A DNA stretch of 5,853 bases from Succinivibrionaceae bacterium (lineage in GTDB: Bacteria > Pseudomonadota > Gammaproteobacteria > Enterobacterales > Succinivibrionaceae): the NCBI GenBank assembly GCA_003477345.1, contig DMTG01000218.1, forward strand, positions 1-5,853, in the 5' to 3' direction. How positions within the stretch are numbered: the first letter of the stretch is position 1; every line of letters begins with the position of its first letter. The notes under the pieces are model-generated. The model was given only the letters and a program-made list of their open reading frames with translations, was not told where the DNA came from and ran no database searches. Of the stretch, positions 1 to 5,853 are shown one piece after another. The position numbers were made by a program, and so were the translations under genes.

Positions 1-420
1 TTCTTTATTCTTTGCATGGATTAAAGAAGTTCTGAAGTTTTCATCTATAAGCAGTGTAGACAGTCTTGCCAGAACGTCCAGATGTTCATTTGAGGCGTTA
101 TGAGGAGATGCTATAAGGAAAAAAAGATAGGTTGTTTTACCATCAAGAGAATCAAAGTCTATGCCGTTGCTAGCCACCATGGCAGCAAGCCCCGGAGCAG
201 TCACGCCTGCGCTTTTGGCATGGGGAATGGCTACTCCTTCTCCCAGCCCGGTTGAAACCTTAGCCTCTCTTTCAAAAACCGCTTTACGGTATCTGTCCGC
301 GTCATTTATATTGCCGGACTGCTCCATAAGATCAACAAGATGATTTATCGCATCTGCTTTATCTTTTGGAGCATAATTTAAATCTATAGCTACAGGTTTT
401 AATAAATCGCCAATTTGCAT
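1..420 (-). CDS. PTS fructose/mannitol-type EIIA domain protein (3' end beyond window)
   Basis: A phosphotransferase-system EIIA domain. Such proteins accept a phosphate from HPr or NPr on a histidine and pass it to a sugar-specific EIIB, or act as regulators (PtsN class). The visible 140 residues begin MQIGDLLKP. They contain the active-site motif GEGVAIPHAK at residues 60-69, with His67 as the predicted phosphorylated residue, and a second family hallmark, EHLDVLARLS at 112-121, with His113. The family domain is about 145-150 residues, so the EIIA fold is almost complete where the window ends. It cannot be seen whether the gene stops there (single-domain EIIA) or continues into EIIB and EIIC. 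The ATG at 418-420 gives the normal family N-terminus, but it has no clear Shine-Dalgarno sequence. It lies 38 nt after cysE on the same strand with no terminator between, suggesting co-transcription. The family call is firm; the substrate and whether it is regulatory are unknown. Confidence 0.9.
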   Translation of the reverse strand, partial: MQIGDLLKPVAIDLNYAPKDKADAINHLVDLMEQSGNINDADRYRKAVFEREAKVSTGLGEGVAIPHAKSAGVTAPGLAAMVASNGIDFDSLDGKTTYLFFLIASPHNASNEHLDVLARLSTLLIDENFRTSLIHAKNKE

Positions 421-458
421 ATATATACTTGATAAAGTGAAACCGCTTTTATTTTAGC

Positions 459-1310
459 TTAAATGCGCTTTGAACAAATTATGCCACAGGATTCTGGGCA
501 ATACCCGGTCTGAATATCTATTCCTTGATCCATAGCGCTTGACGGCATTGCAATAGATGGCTTGCCTACCTGCCTTGCAGGCACTCCGGCAACTGTCGTG
601 TGCGGCTCCACATCCTTCAGCACGACTGAGCCTGCGCCGATTTTGGCACCCTCGCCAACTTTTATATTGCCTAAAATCTTGGCACCTGCGCCAATCATTA
701 CACCACGGCCTATTTTTGGATGACGGTCACCGCTCTCTTTTCCTGTACCGCCAAGAGTAACATCCTGAAGTATCGACACACGATCCGCGATTACCGCCGT
801 TTCACCGACCACCAGTCCGGTAGCATGATCCAGCATAACTCCGTGACCTATTTTAGCTGCCGGATGGATATCTACAGAGTAAACCTCAGAAATTATGCTC
901 TGAAAAAAACGTGCCAGCTCTGTCCTGCCGCTAGTCCACAGCCAGTGAGCTACTCTCCAGGCAATCAGCACCTGAGGTCCCTTTAAAAACAGATACGGAA
1001 TAATAATAGAGGAAGAGGCCGGATCACGCGCGCAAACTGCTCTCATATCATAAATGGCATCTTCTATGATTTTAGGTGAATCATTAAAGGCCTGAATACA
1101 AATCTGAAAAACTGTACTTTTAGAAAGCAGTTCGTGCTGAAGCTTAGAGGCAACTATTTTGGCAATCCCCTGCTCTATAGACATACAATTCAGAATCACC
1201 TCATCGAGCAGCGCTCTCATCATAGGCTCTTTTTCTACAATTTCTGCAGCCTTGTCTCTGAGCTCCTGCCAGAATGCTTCTACAATCGGAGTATCAATTT
1301 TGTTTATCAT
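459..1310 (-). CDS. cysE: Serine O-acetyltransferase CysE
   Basis: Transfers acetyl from acetyl-CoA to L-serine, giving O-acetylserine for cysteine synthesis in the cytoplasm. From the ATG at 1308-1310 the protein has 283 residues (E. coli CysE has 273). An alpha-helical N-terminal domain (about 1-140, with DPASSSIIIPYLFLKG near 96-111) precedes a left-handed beta-helix of hexapeptide repeats. The catalytic residues of the E. coli enzyme are all present at matching spacing: Asp147 (VDIHPAAKIG), His162 (MLDHATG), and Arg196 and His197 (GDRHPK). The family signature IGAGAKILGN lies at about 206-215. The last residue is isoleucine, the residue that CysE inserts into the CysK active site to form cysteine synthase. 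The preceding tail has an unusual CPESCGIIC pattern. An alternative TTG start at 1323-1325 adds five residues (MKNQK) and overlaps the fieF stop codon as TTGA. Neither start has a clear Shine-Dalgarno sequence, so ATG is preferred. It sits 11 nt after fieF. Confidence 0.96.
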   Translation of the reverse strand: MINKIDTPIVEAFWQELRDKAAEIVEKEPMMRALLDEVILNCMSIEQGIAKIVASKLQHELLSKSTVFQICIQAFNDSPKIIEDAIYDMRAVCARDPASSSIIIPYLFLKGPQVLIAWRVAHWLWTSGRTELARFFQSIISEVYSVDIHPAAKIGHGVMLDHATGLVVGETAVIADRVSILQDVTLGGTGKESGDRHPKIGRGVMIGAGAKILGNIKVGEGAKIGAGSVVLKDVEPHTTVAGVPARQVGKPSIAMPSSAMDQGIDIQTGYCPESCGIICSKRI

Positions 1311-1321
1311 TTTTTGATTTT

Positions 1322-2290
1322 TCAATTTTTTTTCTGACTCATAACATGAGTGATATCATCAAACTCAAGATTTGTTAAGGTCTCTTTGTTTAAAGGTTCC
1401 ATATGGATGGAAATGTCCGCATCTTTATATTTCTTTCTCAATATATCTTCGGCAACTACGGTTACTTCATGAGAACTTTTTAAAGACATATTGCCATCCA
1501 TCAGCAAATGACACTGAATAAAATTTCTAGGTCCTGCCCTTCTGGTTTTTAGATCGTGAATAGACTCAACATGAGGGATCTCAATTAACTCTTTTATGAT
1601 CTGCTGATTTTCTTCAGGAGGGAAACTTATATCAAGAAGAGTGCTTACTGAAGTCCTGCCTAAAGAAAATGCGCCTTTGGTAATAAGCGCGCCTATGATT
1701 ATCGTGAATAAGCCGTCAGCCCACATATAGCCCATACCGCTGAAAACCAGAGCTAAAATAACACCGATATTCAGCATGGCGTCAGACAGGTAGTGAAGTC
1801 TGTCCGCTGCAATAGCCTCACTCTTGGTTTTAGATATGACATAAGTCTGAAATGCTATAAGAAGTATAGTTATTACTTCTGCCAGCACACTGACCAGAAT
1901 TGCAATATCCACGTTATTCACAACTTCAGGATGATGCAGTCGCTTAATACCATGAATTATCAGAATAACAGCAGAACCGCCAATAAACGCGGACTGCGCT
2001 AAAGCAGCCAGGGACTGAGCCTTATAATGGCCAAATCTGTAGGTATCATTAGGAGGAGTAAGCGAGTATCTGATAGCAAAAAGATTGATTAGTGCTGTCA
2101 GCGCGTCAAACATAGAATCAATAAGAGACGCAAACATACTAGAAGAGTAGCTTGCAAACCACACTCCGGCCTTTACCAGGATAAATACTGTGGCGATAAA
2201 TACCGATGCTGTTCCTGCATACATGACAAGCTTATTGTAGTCTGCCGAGATTTCTTTTTCTGAACCACTATTTTTTAAAGAATCAGACAT
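1322..2290 (-). CDS. fieF: Cation diffusion facilitator metal exporter, FieF/YiiP type
   Basis: An inner-membrane proton-coupled exporter of divalent metals (Zn, Cd or Fe in characterised relatives). From the ATG at 2288-2290 it has 322 residues. Six membrane segments lie near 18-45, 50-73, 94-115, 127-150, 167-185 and 190-210, followed by the cytoplasmic metal-binding domain (about 221-301). It aligns with E. coli YiiP at a constant offset of 13. The transport site is intact: Asp58 and Asp62 (LIDSMFDAL) in TM2, His166 and Asp170 (LHYLSD) in TM5. The HxxxD form in TM5 suggests zinc or cadmium. Cytoplasmic-site histidines are kept at 245, 261, 274 and 296, with Glu298 replacing YiiP Asp285. 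In the loop site, His88 (FGHYKAQ) is kept, but the positions matching YiiP Asp68 and His71 are Asn81 and Tyr84. The start is supported by GGGGAG about 7 nt upstream; an in-frame TTG at 2303-2305 lies before that site and is unlikely. First gene of the fieF-cysE-EIIA operon. Substrate is inferred. Confidence 0.93.
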   Translation of the reverse strand: MSDSLKNSGSEKEISADYNKLVMYAGTASVFIATVFILVKAGVWFASYSSSMFASLIDSMFDALTALINLFAIRYSLTPPNDTYRFGHYKAQSLAALAQSAFIGGSAVILIIHGIKRLHHPEVVNNVDIAILVSVLAEVITILLIAFQTYVISKTKSEAIAADRLHYLSDAMLNIGVILALVFSGMGYMWADGLFTIIIGALITKGAFSLGRTSVSTLLDISFPPEENQQIIKELIEIPHVESIHDLKTRRAGPRNFIQCHLLMDGNMSLKSSHEVTVVAEDILRKKYKDADISIHMEPLNKETLTNLEFDDITHVMSQKKN

Positions 2291-2315
2291 TGGAGGTCTC
2301 CCCAAAATATGTCAG

Positions 2316-2328
2316 TATTGTACCAATA
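2316..2328. repeat. Short inverted repeat overlapping the fieF minus-10 box
   Basis: TATTG at 2316-2320 and CAATA at 2324-2328 form a perfect 5-bp inverted repeat around a TAC centre. It spans the candidate minus-10 element, where a repressor could block RNA polymerase. The arms are short and chance occurrence in AT-rich DNA is quite possible; no known regulator motif is recognised. Confidence 0.35.
2317..2322 (-). promoter_or_regulatory. Candidate minus-10 element of the fieF promoter
   Basis: On the minus strand this reads TACAAT, one mismatch from TATAAT. Transcription would start near 2310 and leave a leader of about 20 nt before the fieF ATG, which fits the ribosome binding site. The minus-35 region at 16-18 nt spacing (within 2339-2346, reading GCACAA, CGCACA or TCGCAC) is a poor match to TTGACA, so the promoter may be weak or activator-dependent. 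Inferred from pattern and position only. Confidence 0.35.
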
Positions 2329-2476
2329 ATGTGCCGATTTGTGCGATTAGGGTCACTCTTGCGCAATGTATTTACACAAACTAAACGAGAACAACAGAAT
2401 TTATATTGCTTACGAATTATACTTAACATATGACTATTCAAATTTAACTGAATTATCTGCTAAATATTCTGAATAC

Positions 2477-2507
2477 AAGGAGGAAACGGTTTTACCGTTT
2501 AATAAAA
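2477..2507 (+). promoter_or_regulatory. plsB ribosome binding site with hairpin spacer
   Basis: A near-perfect Shine-Dalgarno sequence AAGGAGG (2477-2483) lies 24 nt before the plsB ATG (2508-2510), too far for normal initiation. The intervening bases contain a perfect inverted repeat: AAACGGT (2484-2490), loop TTT, ACCGTTT (2494-2500). If this 7-bp stem folds, it takes up 17 nt and leaves a spacing of 7 nt (AATAAAA), which is optimal. No ATG, GTG or TTG lies in the plsB frame between the Shine-Dalgarno sequence and the ATG. The bases are seen directly; use of the fold is inference. Confidence 0.6.
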
Positions 2508-4949
2508 ATGTTAAACCGCCTGCTCAGATACTTTTTCTACTGGCCAATTAGGCTTACATCTAATTGCAATCCTGTGCCGTTTGAGCCACTTAGACAATTA
2601 AAAATAGACAAGCAGAAGCCTATTTGTTATTTGTTAACCTCTTCCTCCCTAGGAAACCTTCTTACCTTAGAAAGGATTGCCAGAAGAATAGGCATTCCCT
2701 CGCCCTTCGACCCTCTTGAAGTAAACGGTCAGAAAACCAGAAGATACGGTTATCTGAGAAAACCTTCGCTCTTCACTTCAAAATGTAAAAATACCGATGT
2801 TCTGCCAATTCTGCAGGACTGGCGTGCAGTAGCAGAAAAATCCGGACAGGATCTTCAAATCATTCCTGTCACCGTGTTATGGACTAGAAATCCAAGTTAC
2901 GAAGGAATCGCACTTCATGGCATAGAAAAGCCTACCAGCTCCTTAAAGAAATTTATAACAATTACCTTCTTTGGCAGAGATAACTGCACAATTCTTTCAG
3001 ATCCTTTAAGTTTAATTTCATTTAAAGCAGAATTAGAAAAGCGCGGCCACGATAAAGAAAAAAAAGAAAAGCTGCTGCACCGCTATATATCGCTGCATTT
3101 TCTGAAAATGGCGCGCTCCGTTATTGGCAAACCTTTCCCTAACCGTAAACTTTTAATTGAAGAGCTGATAAAGCGCAAAGCCGTACAGACAGCAATCGAT
3201 GTCGAGCTGATAAATCACCGTGAAGAGACCAGAGAGTCTTTAGAACAGAAAGCCAGAAAAATTTACGAGGTGATGGTAGCCGACACCAGATACCCGCTGC
3301 TGAAATTTCTGAACAATGTAATTTCGCTGTTCTGGAATCATATTTACCACGGGCAGACAATCATCGGAGCAGACCGCGTCAGGAAGCTGGTTCAATCTGG
3401 ACATGAAATAATTTACATTCCATGTCACCGAAGCCATATGGACTACATTCTCCTGTATTATGTAATCTTTCACGAAGGATTACCTCTGCCGCAAATCGCC
3501 TCAGGAGACAATCTTAATTTCTTTCCTGTAGGACCGCTCATCAGGCGCTGCGGCTCGTATTTCATCCGCAGAAAGATGAAAGGCGACAACTTCTATATCA
3601 CGCTGTTTGGTGAATATCTGAGTATTCTCTTTGAAAAGGGCATGGCAACAGAGTTCTTTATCGAAGGCGGCAGATCAAGAACTGGCCGTACACTTCCTCC
3701 AAAGACCGGCATGGTAGCCATGACAGTAAAATCTCAGTTGAGAGGCATAGAACGCCCGATTGCCTTTATTCCGACTTACCTAGGATATGAACATGTATCT
3801 GAGGTTCGCTCATATATGCAGGAGCTAAGCGGGAAAGCAAAGAAAAAAGAAAGTGCCCTGCAACTGCTTGGAATATTTAAGAGAATGCGTTATTACGGAA
3901 GAGGATATGTTACCTTCGGAAAGCCGGTAATAGTTCCTAGGTTCTTATCAAAGGAGGTTCCAAACTGGCGCAATGATATAGATCCTAGCGGGACTCGCAT
4001 TCCCGGCTGGCTGTATTCAACAGTTAATTCACTCTCAAGACGCATTATCATGAACCTTAATGAGTCTGCCACTATCAATGGTATCAATCTATGTGCATTA
4101 GCTATTATCTGCGATCCTGACAAGACCCTAAGCATGAGAAAACTGCACAACAGTGTGGCTCTGCTTATTCGTTTATTAAATGCCGATCCTAAACGCAGAT
4201 CGTTTGTACCTGACAGCTCAATTGACACTCTTATAAGTCAGGGACTTGAGCTGAACAAATTCAGAGTATACGATGTCGGCGAAGATATGAAATTCGTCAG
4301 ACCAAGCCGCGGTCAGACTCTGCAGCTGACATATTTCATGAATAATATCGTGCATCTTTTTGCCTTGCCGGCGCTGATTGCCAACATAATAATCAGCAAT
4401 GGCCACATAAAAAGAGAAGATATCAGGATCCACGCCAGAAATTTATTCTACTTCCTAAGACACGAACTGTTCTGTCCTATAGAAGAAGACGAGCTCGACT
4501 CTTTAATCGAAATCTACATAAACAGCTTTATATCCGGGGAATATATTGCAGAAAGGGAAGGAGTGATCTTTTTATCAGGTGACGGCTGGGAAGAGCTGTA
4601 CAATCTGGCACGCAGCATAAGACTTAATCTGATTCGCTACCTGGTTGCGGTTACTGCCTTGAGAAAGACCGATAATGGTACGATAACAATAGATAAGTTT
4701 ATTGAAAAGTGCCTGATTTTTGCCAAGCGTCTGCCGCCTTCAGTAACCAATGAAGCTCCGGAGTTTGTAGATCCGATATTATTCAGAATCATGTGTTCTA
4801 CATTCAAAAGACATAATTATTTTTTCATAAATGCCGATAAAACAATTAATATAAACCCAGAAAAAGTCTTAAAGCTTGCAAGAGCAGCAGAACCACTTAT
4901 ATCAGCGCGTGATCTGAAGATTCTGCAGGGCAGTGCAAGTGAAGAATAA
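2508..4949 (+). CDS. plsB: Glycerol-3-phosphate 1-O-acyltransferase PlsB
   Basis: Acylates the sn-1 position of glycerol-3-phosphate with acyl-ACP or acyl-CoA to give lysophosphatidic acid, the first step of phospholipid synthesis, at the inner membrane. It has 813 residues, against about 807 in E. coli, and appears complete. All four acyltransferase motifs are present, offset by one residue from E. coli: the catalytic HX4D box HRSHMD (His307, Asp312); GPLIRRCGSYFIRR (342-355); FIEGGRSRTG (384-393); and FIPTYLGYEHV (420-430). The N-terminal region (LLRYFFYWPIRL onward) matches the PlsB start two or three residues in, which supports the ATG at 2508. An in-frame stop at 2445-2447 limits upstream extension, and no better start exists near the Shine-Dalgarno sequence at 2477-2483. 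It is followed 24 nt later by the FliL-family gene on the same strand, with no terminator between, so the two are probably co-transcribed. Its initiation region is unusual because a hairpin separates the ribosome binding site from the ATG. Confidence 0.97.
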   Translation: MLNRLLRYFFYWPIRLTSNCNPVPFEPLRQLKIDKQKPICYLLTSSSLGNLLTLERIARRIGIPSPFDPLEVNGQKTRRYGYLRKPSLFTSKCKNTDVLPILQDWRAVAEKSGQDLQIIPVTVLWTRNPSYEGIALHGIEKPTSSLKKFITITFFGRDNCTILSDPLSLISFKAELEKRGHDKEKKEKLLHRYISLHFLKMARSVIGKPFPNRKLLIEELIKRKAVQTAIDVELINHREETRESLEQKARKIYEVMVADTRYPLLKFLNNVISLFWNHIYHGQTIIGADRVRKLVQSGHEIIYIPCHRSHMDYILLYYVIFHEGLPLPQIASGDNLNFFPVGPLIRRCGSYFIRRKMKGDNFYITLFGEYLSILFEKGMATEFFIEGGRSRTGRTLPPKTGMVAMTVKSQLRGIERPIAFIPTYLGYEHVSEVRSYMQELSGKAKKKESALQLLGIFKRMRYYGRGYVTFGKPVIVPRFLSKEVPNWRNDIDPSGTRIPGWLYSTVNSLSRRIIMNLNESATINGINLCALAIICDPDKTLSMRKLHNSVALLIRLLNADPKRRSFVPDSSIDTLISQGLELNKFRVYDVGEDMKFVRPSRGQTLQLTYFMNNIVHLFALPALIANIIISNGHIKREDIRIHARNLFYFLRHELFCPIEEDELDSLIEIYINSFISGEYIAEREGVIFLSGDGWEELYNLARSIRLNLIRYLVAVTALRKTDNGTITIDKFIEKCLIFAKRLPPSVTNEAPEFVDPILFRIMCSTFKRHNYFFINADKTININPEKVLKLARAAEPLISARDLKILQGSASEE

Positions 4950-4973
4950 AAATAAGCAATAAGTGAGGTAAAA

Positions 4974-5441
4974 ATGGTAAACATTTTAAAAAAAATACTG
5001 TCAGCGTTTTTTATTATCGGGCTTACCATTTCAAGTACCAGCGTGTACGCTTCTGGTCATGGTGATGAAGGAGGCGAGGAAGTAGACGAAAACGCTCAGG
5101 TGCCAGCTGATCCTGAAATTGGATATTTCACAATGGAGCCTGACTTTACAACCAATGTCGCTACTTTAAACCCAAGAGAAAAACTCCATTACGTCCGTGC
5201 AAAAGTCAGTCTGATGCTCGATGACAGCAATGATAAAGCCCTGCTTACAGAAATGGAGCCGCTCATTAAAGACGCAATTATTTCAATATTAGGCTCAAAA
5301 GAGTTTGCAGTTATTGCAAGCAATGAAGGACGAGAAAAAATGCGCGCAGAATGCCGAGACAAACTAACTGCCATGTTTCAGGATAAAGTTGGACGCGCGG
5401 TAATTCAGGACGTGCTGTTTGTAAGTTACATGTACCAGTAA
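4974..5441 (+). CDS. FliL-family protein with export signal, outside a flagellar operon
   Basis: A 155-residue protein of the FliL family (flagellar basal body-associated, structurally related to stomatin/SPFH proteins). The N-terminus has the form of a signal peptide or anchor: MVNILKK, a hydrophobic stretch 8-20, and a likely signal peptidase I site VYA|S after Ala26. A low-complexity acidic, Gly-rich linker (about 27-48, HGDEGGEEVDEN) leads into the FliL domain (about 49-155). Family features there are IGYFTMEPDFTTN, a beta strand LHYVRAKVSLML, a helix around EMEPLIKDAIISILGSK, GREKMRAE, and the terminal strand VLFVSYMYQ, matching the usual ending close to FxxYxxQ. Canonical FliL keeps its N-terminal segment as an uncleaved anchor; the VYA motif suggests this one may be released to the periplasm. 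The start is supported by GAGG (4965-4968) 5 nt before the ATG. It lies downstream of plsB and no other flagellar gene is visible, so it is likely a paralogue of the motor FliL. Its function is unknown. Confidence 0.82.
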   Translation: MVNILKKILSAFFIIGLTISSTSVYASGHGDEGGEEVDENAQVPADPEIGYFTMEPDFTTNVATLNPREKLHYVRAKVSLMLDDSNDKALLTEMEPLIKDAIISILGSKEFAVIASNEGREKMRAECRDKLTAMFQDKVGRAVIQDVLFVSYMYQ

Positions 5442-5451
5442 AATCCGTTTT

Positions 5452-5490
5452 ATCAAAGGCAGTGGTGTATCAGCCATTGCCTTTGGTTTT
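5452..5490 (+). terminator. Intrinsic terminator after the plsB/FliL-like pair
   Basis: CAAAGGCAGTGG (5454-5465) pairs with CCATTGCCTTTG (5474-5485) around an 8-nt loop. This gives a 12-bp stem with a single G-T wobble, extendable by one wobble and one A-T pair. GTTTT (5486-5490) follows on the plus strand. It begins 10 nt after the FliL-like stop codon. In the opposite direction the stem is followed by ATAAAACGGATTTT, so it could act weakly on the converging glpG transcript, but the plus-strand orientation fits better. Confidence 0.72.
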
Positions 5491-5501
5491 CAATGACAGA
5501 G

Positions 5502-5853
5502 TTATTTAAATAAATCTTTTCTGGAATAATCCACAAGCCCCCACAGCACACCTATCACGAAACCGCCCAAGTGGCAGAAATTAGCTATGCCGCTAAATAA
5601 GAAGCCCACAGCTATGAAAATTATACTGGCTACAAAAAGACCTTTCGGAGCATTCAGAGAAACAGGCAGATTGTCTCTTCTTGATAAAACTCCCAGATAT
5701 CCCATAACACCATAGACAACACCGGACAAGCCGCCAAAAATACCGCCTTCATTTATAAAGAACAGCTCCAGTATGTTGGCAGACAGATCCATACTGAGAA
5801 ACATCAGCCCCAGTTTAAAGACCCCAAAGTTTTTTTCTATCGGCCTTGCCAGA
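5502..5853 (-). CDS. glpG: Rhomboid intramembrane serine protease GlpG (5' end beyond window)
   Basis: The C-terminal 116 full codons of a rhomboid protease, which cleaves transmembrane segments within the inner membrane. The visible part opens with LARPIEKNFG, matching the E. coli GlpG segment around AVIEKRLGSGK. It then carries the catalytic serine motif FGGLSGVVYGVMGY (Ser codon at 5724-5726, equal to E. coli Ser201), and finally ANFCHLGGFVIG with the catalytic His (codon 5571-5573, equal to His254) and the conserved Asn three residues before it. The Ser-His distance is 51 residues, against 53 in E. coli. The protein ends LVDYSRKDLFK, close to the E. coli ending. No frame break is seen to the right edge. 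The missing N-terminal half would hold the cytoplasmic domain and first membrane segments. It converges on the FliL-like gene with about 60 nt between stop codons. No glpE or glpR is visible. Confidence 0.93.
   Translation of the reverse strand, partial: LARPIEKNFGVFKLGLMFLSMDLSANILELFFINEGGIFGGLSGVVYGVMGYLGVLSRRDNLPVSLNAPKGLFVASIIFIAVGFLFSGIANFCHLGGFVIGVLWGLVDYSRKDLFK

Larger units (their letters stand above)
2291..2507. promoter_or_regulatory. Divergent intergenic control region between fieF and plsB
   Basis: This is the longest gene-free stretch (217 nt), and it is AT-rich. The left part (2310-2366) holds small repeats and a likely fieF promoter reading leftward. These include a GTGCCGATT/GTGCGATT imperfect direct repeat at 2331-2348 and the 8-bp palindrome TTGCGCAA at 2359-2366. 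The right part should contain the plsB promoter. The best minus-10-like hexamer is TATACT at 2418-2423, but no good minus-35 partner lies 16-18 nt upstream, so the plsB promoter is not firmly located. The last 31 bases hold the plsB ribosome binding site and a hairpin. Confidence 0.6.

Noticed and set aside
161..343. Plus-strand 60-codon open frame opposite the EIIA gene
   Set aside because: It is the antisense shadow of a gene with clear EIIA motifs on the minus strand; it has no family features.
434..449. Small hairpin (AAAGTG / CGCTTT, one G-T pair) between cysE and the EIIA gene, considered as a terminator
   Set aside because: It is only a 6-bp stem, and no T run follows it in the direction of cysE transcription, so it is unlikely to stop the operon.
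2484..2500. The plsB leader hairpin as an intrinsic terminator
   Set aside because: No T run follows it on either strand (AATAAAA on plus, CCTCC on minus), so a termination role is not supported.
2366..2551. A 61-codon plus-strand open frame (begins MYLHKLNENN) covering the plsB leader and overlapping the plsB start by 44 nt
   Set aside because: It has only a weak AGGG 13 nt upstream, an AT-rich Tyr/Asn-rich composition expected from intergenic DNA, and no recognisable family. It could be a leader frame that perturbs the plsB hairpin, but nothing in the sequence supports translation.
3952..3959. AAAGGAGG inside plsB, resembling a ribosome binding site
   Set aside because: It lies within the conserved plsB coding frame and no sensible gene starts just after it in any plus frame.
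3139..4433. Several minus-strand open frames of 71-111 codons inside plsB
   Set aside because: All lie opposite conserved PlsB sequence, and none shows domain features or a suitable initiation site.

Overview
This window looks like a chromosomal segment from an AT-leaning gammaproteobacterium. The strongest evidence is a full-length PlsB of the E. coli type (813 aa, against about 807) and a serine acetyltransferase, a FieF/YiiP transporter and a GlpG rhomboid that each align closely with their enterobacterial counterparts. No transposase, integrase, tRNA, rRNA or CRISPR array is visible. A gut or rumen lineage such as the Succinivibrionaceae would fit the composition, but that placement is a guess.

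Layout. Positions 1-2290 hold three genes, all on the minus strand and read right to left: a CDF-family metal exporter (fieF-like, 2290-1322), serine O-acetyltransferase (cysE, 1310-459) and the start of a fructose/mannitol-type PTS EIIA protein (420 to beyond the left edge). Their gaps are 11 and 38 nt, with no convincing terminator between them, so they probably form one operon. Positions 2291-2507 are a divergent control region. It carries a likely promoter for fieF inside small repeats and, at its right end, a strong ribosome binding site for plsB separated from the start codon by a perfect 7-bp hairpin. Positions 2508-5441 hold a plus-strand pair: plsB and a small FliL-family protein with an export signal. 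A hairpin terminator follows at 5452-5490. The window closes with the C-terminal part of a rhomboid protease (glpG-like, minus strand, 5853-5502), which converges on the FliL-like gene.

How the genes relate. PlsB makes the first committed acylation in phospholipid synthesis at the inner membrane. The FliL-like protein is predicted to be exported or membrane-anchored and is co-transcribed with plsB. The rhomboid next door is an intramembrane protease. This gives a small cluster of envelope functions. The left operon joins metal efflux, the first step of cysteine synthesis and a phosphotransfer component. A link between thiol supply and metal tolerance is possible but is inference.

Most of the window is ordinary core genome. 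The points that merit a second look are the hairpin between ribosome binding site and start codon at plsB, the FliL paralogue paired with plsB, the cysteine-rich tail of CysE, and the altered second metal site in the CDF transporter.
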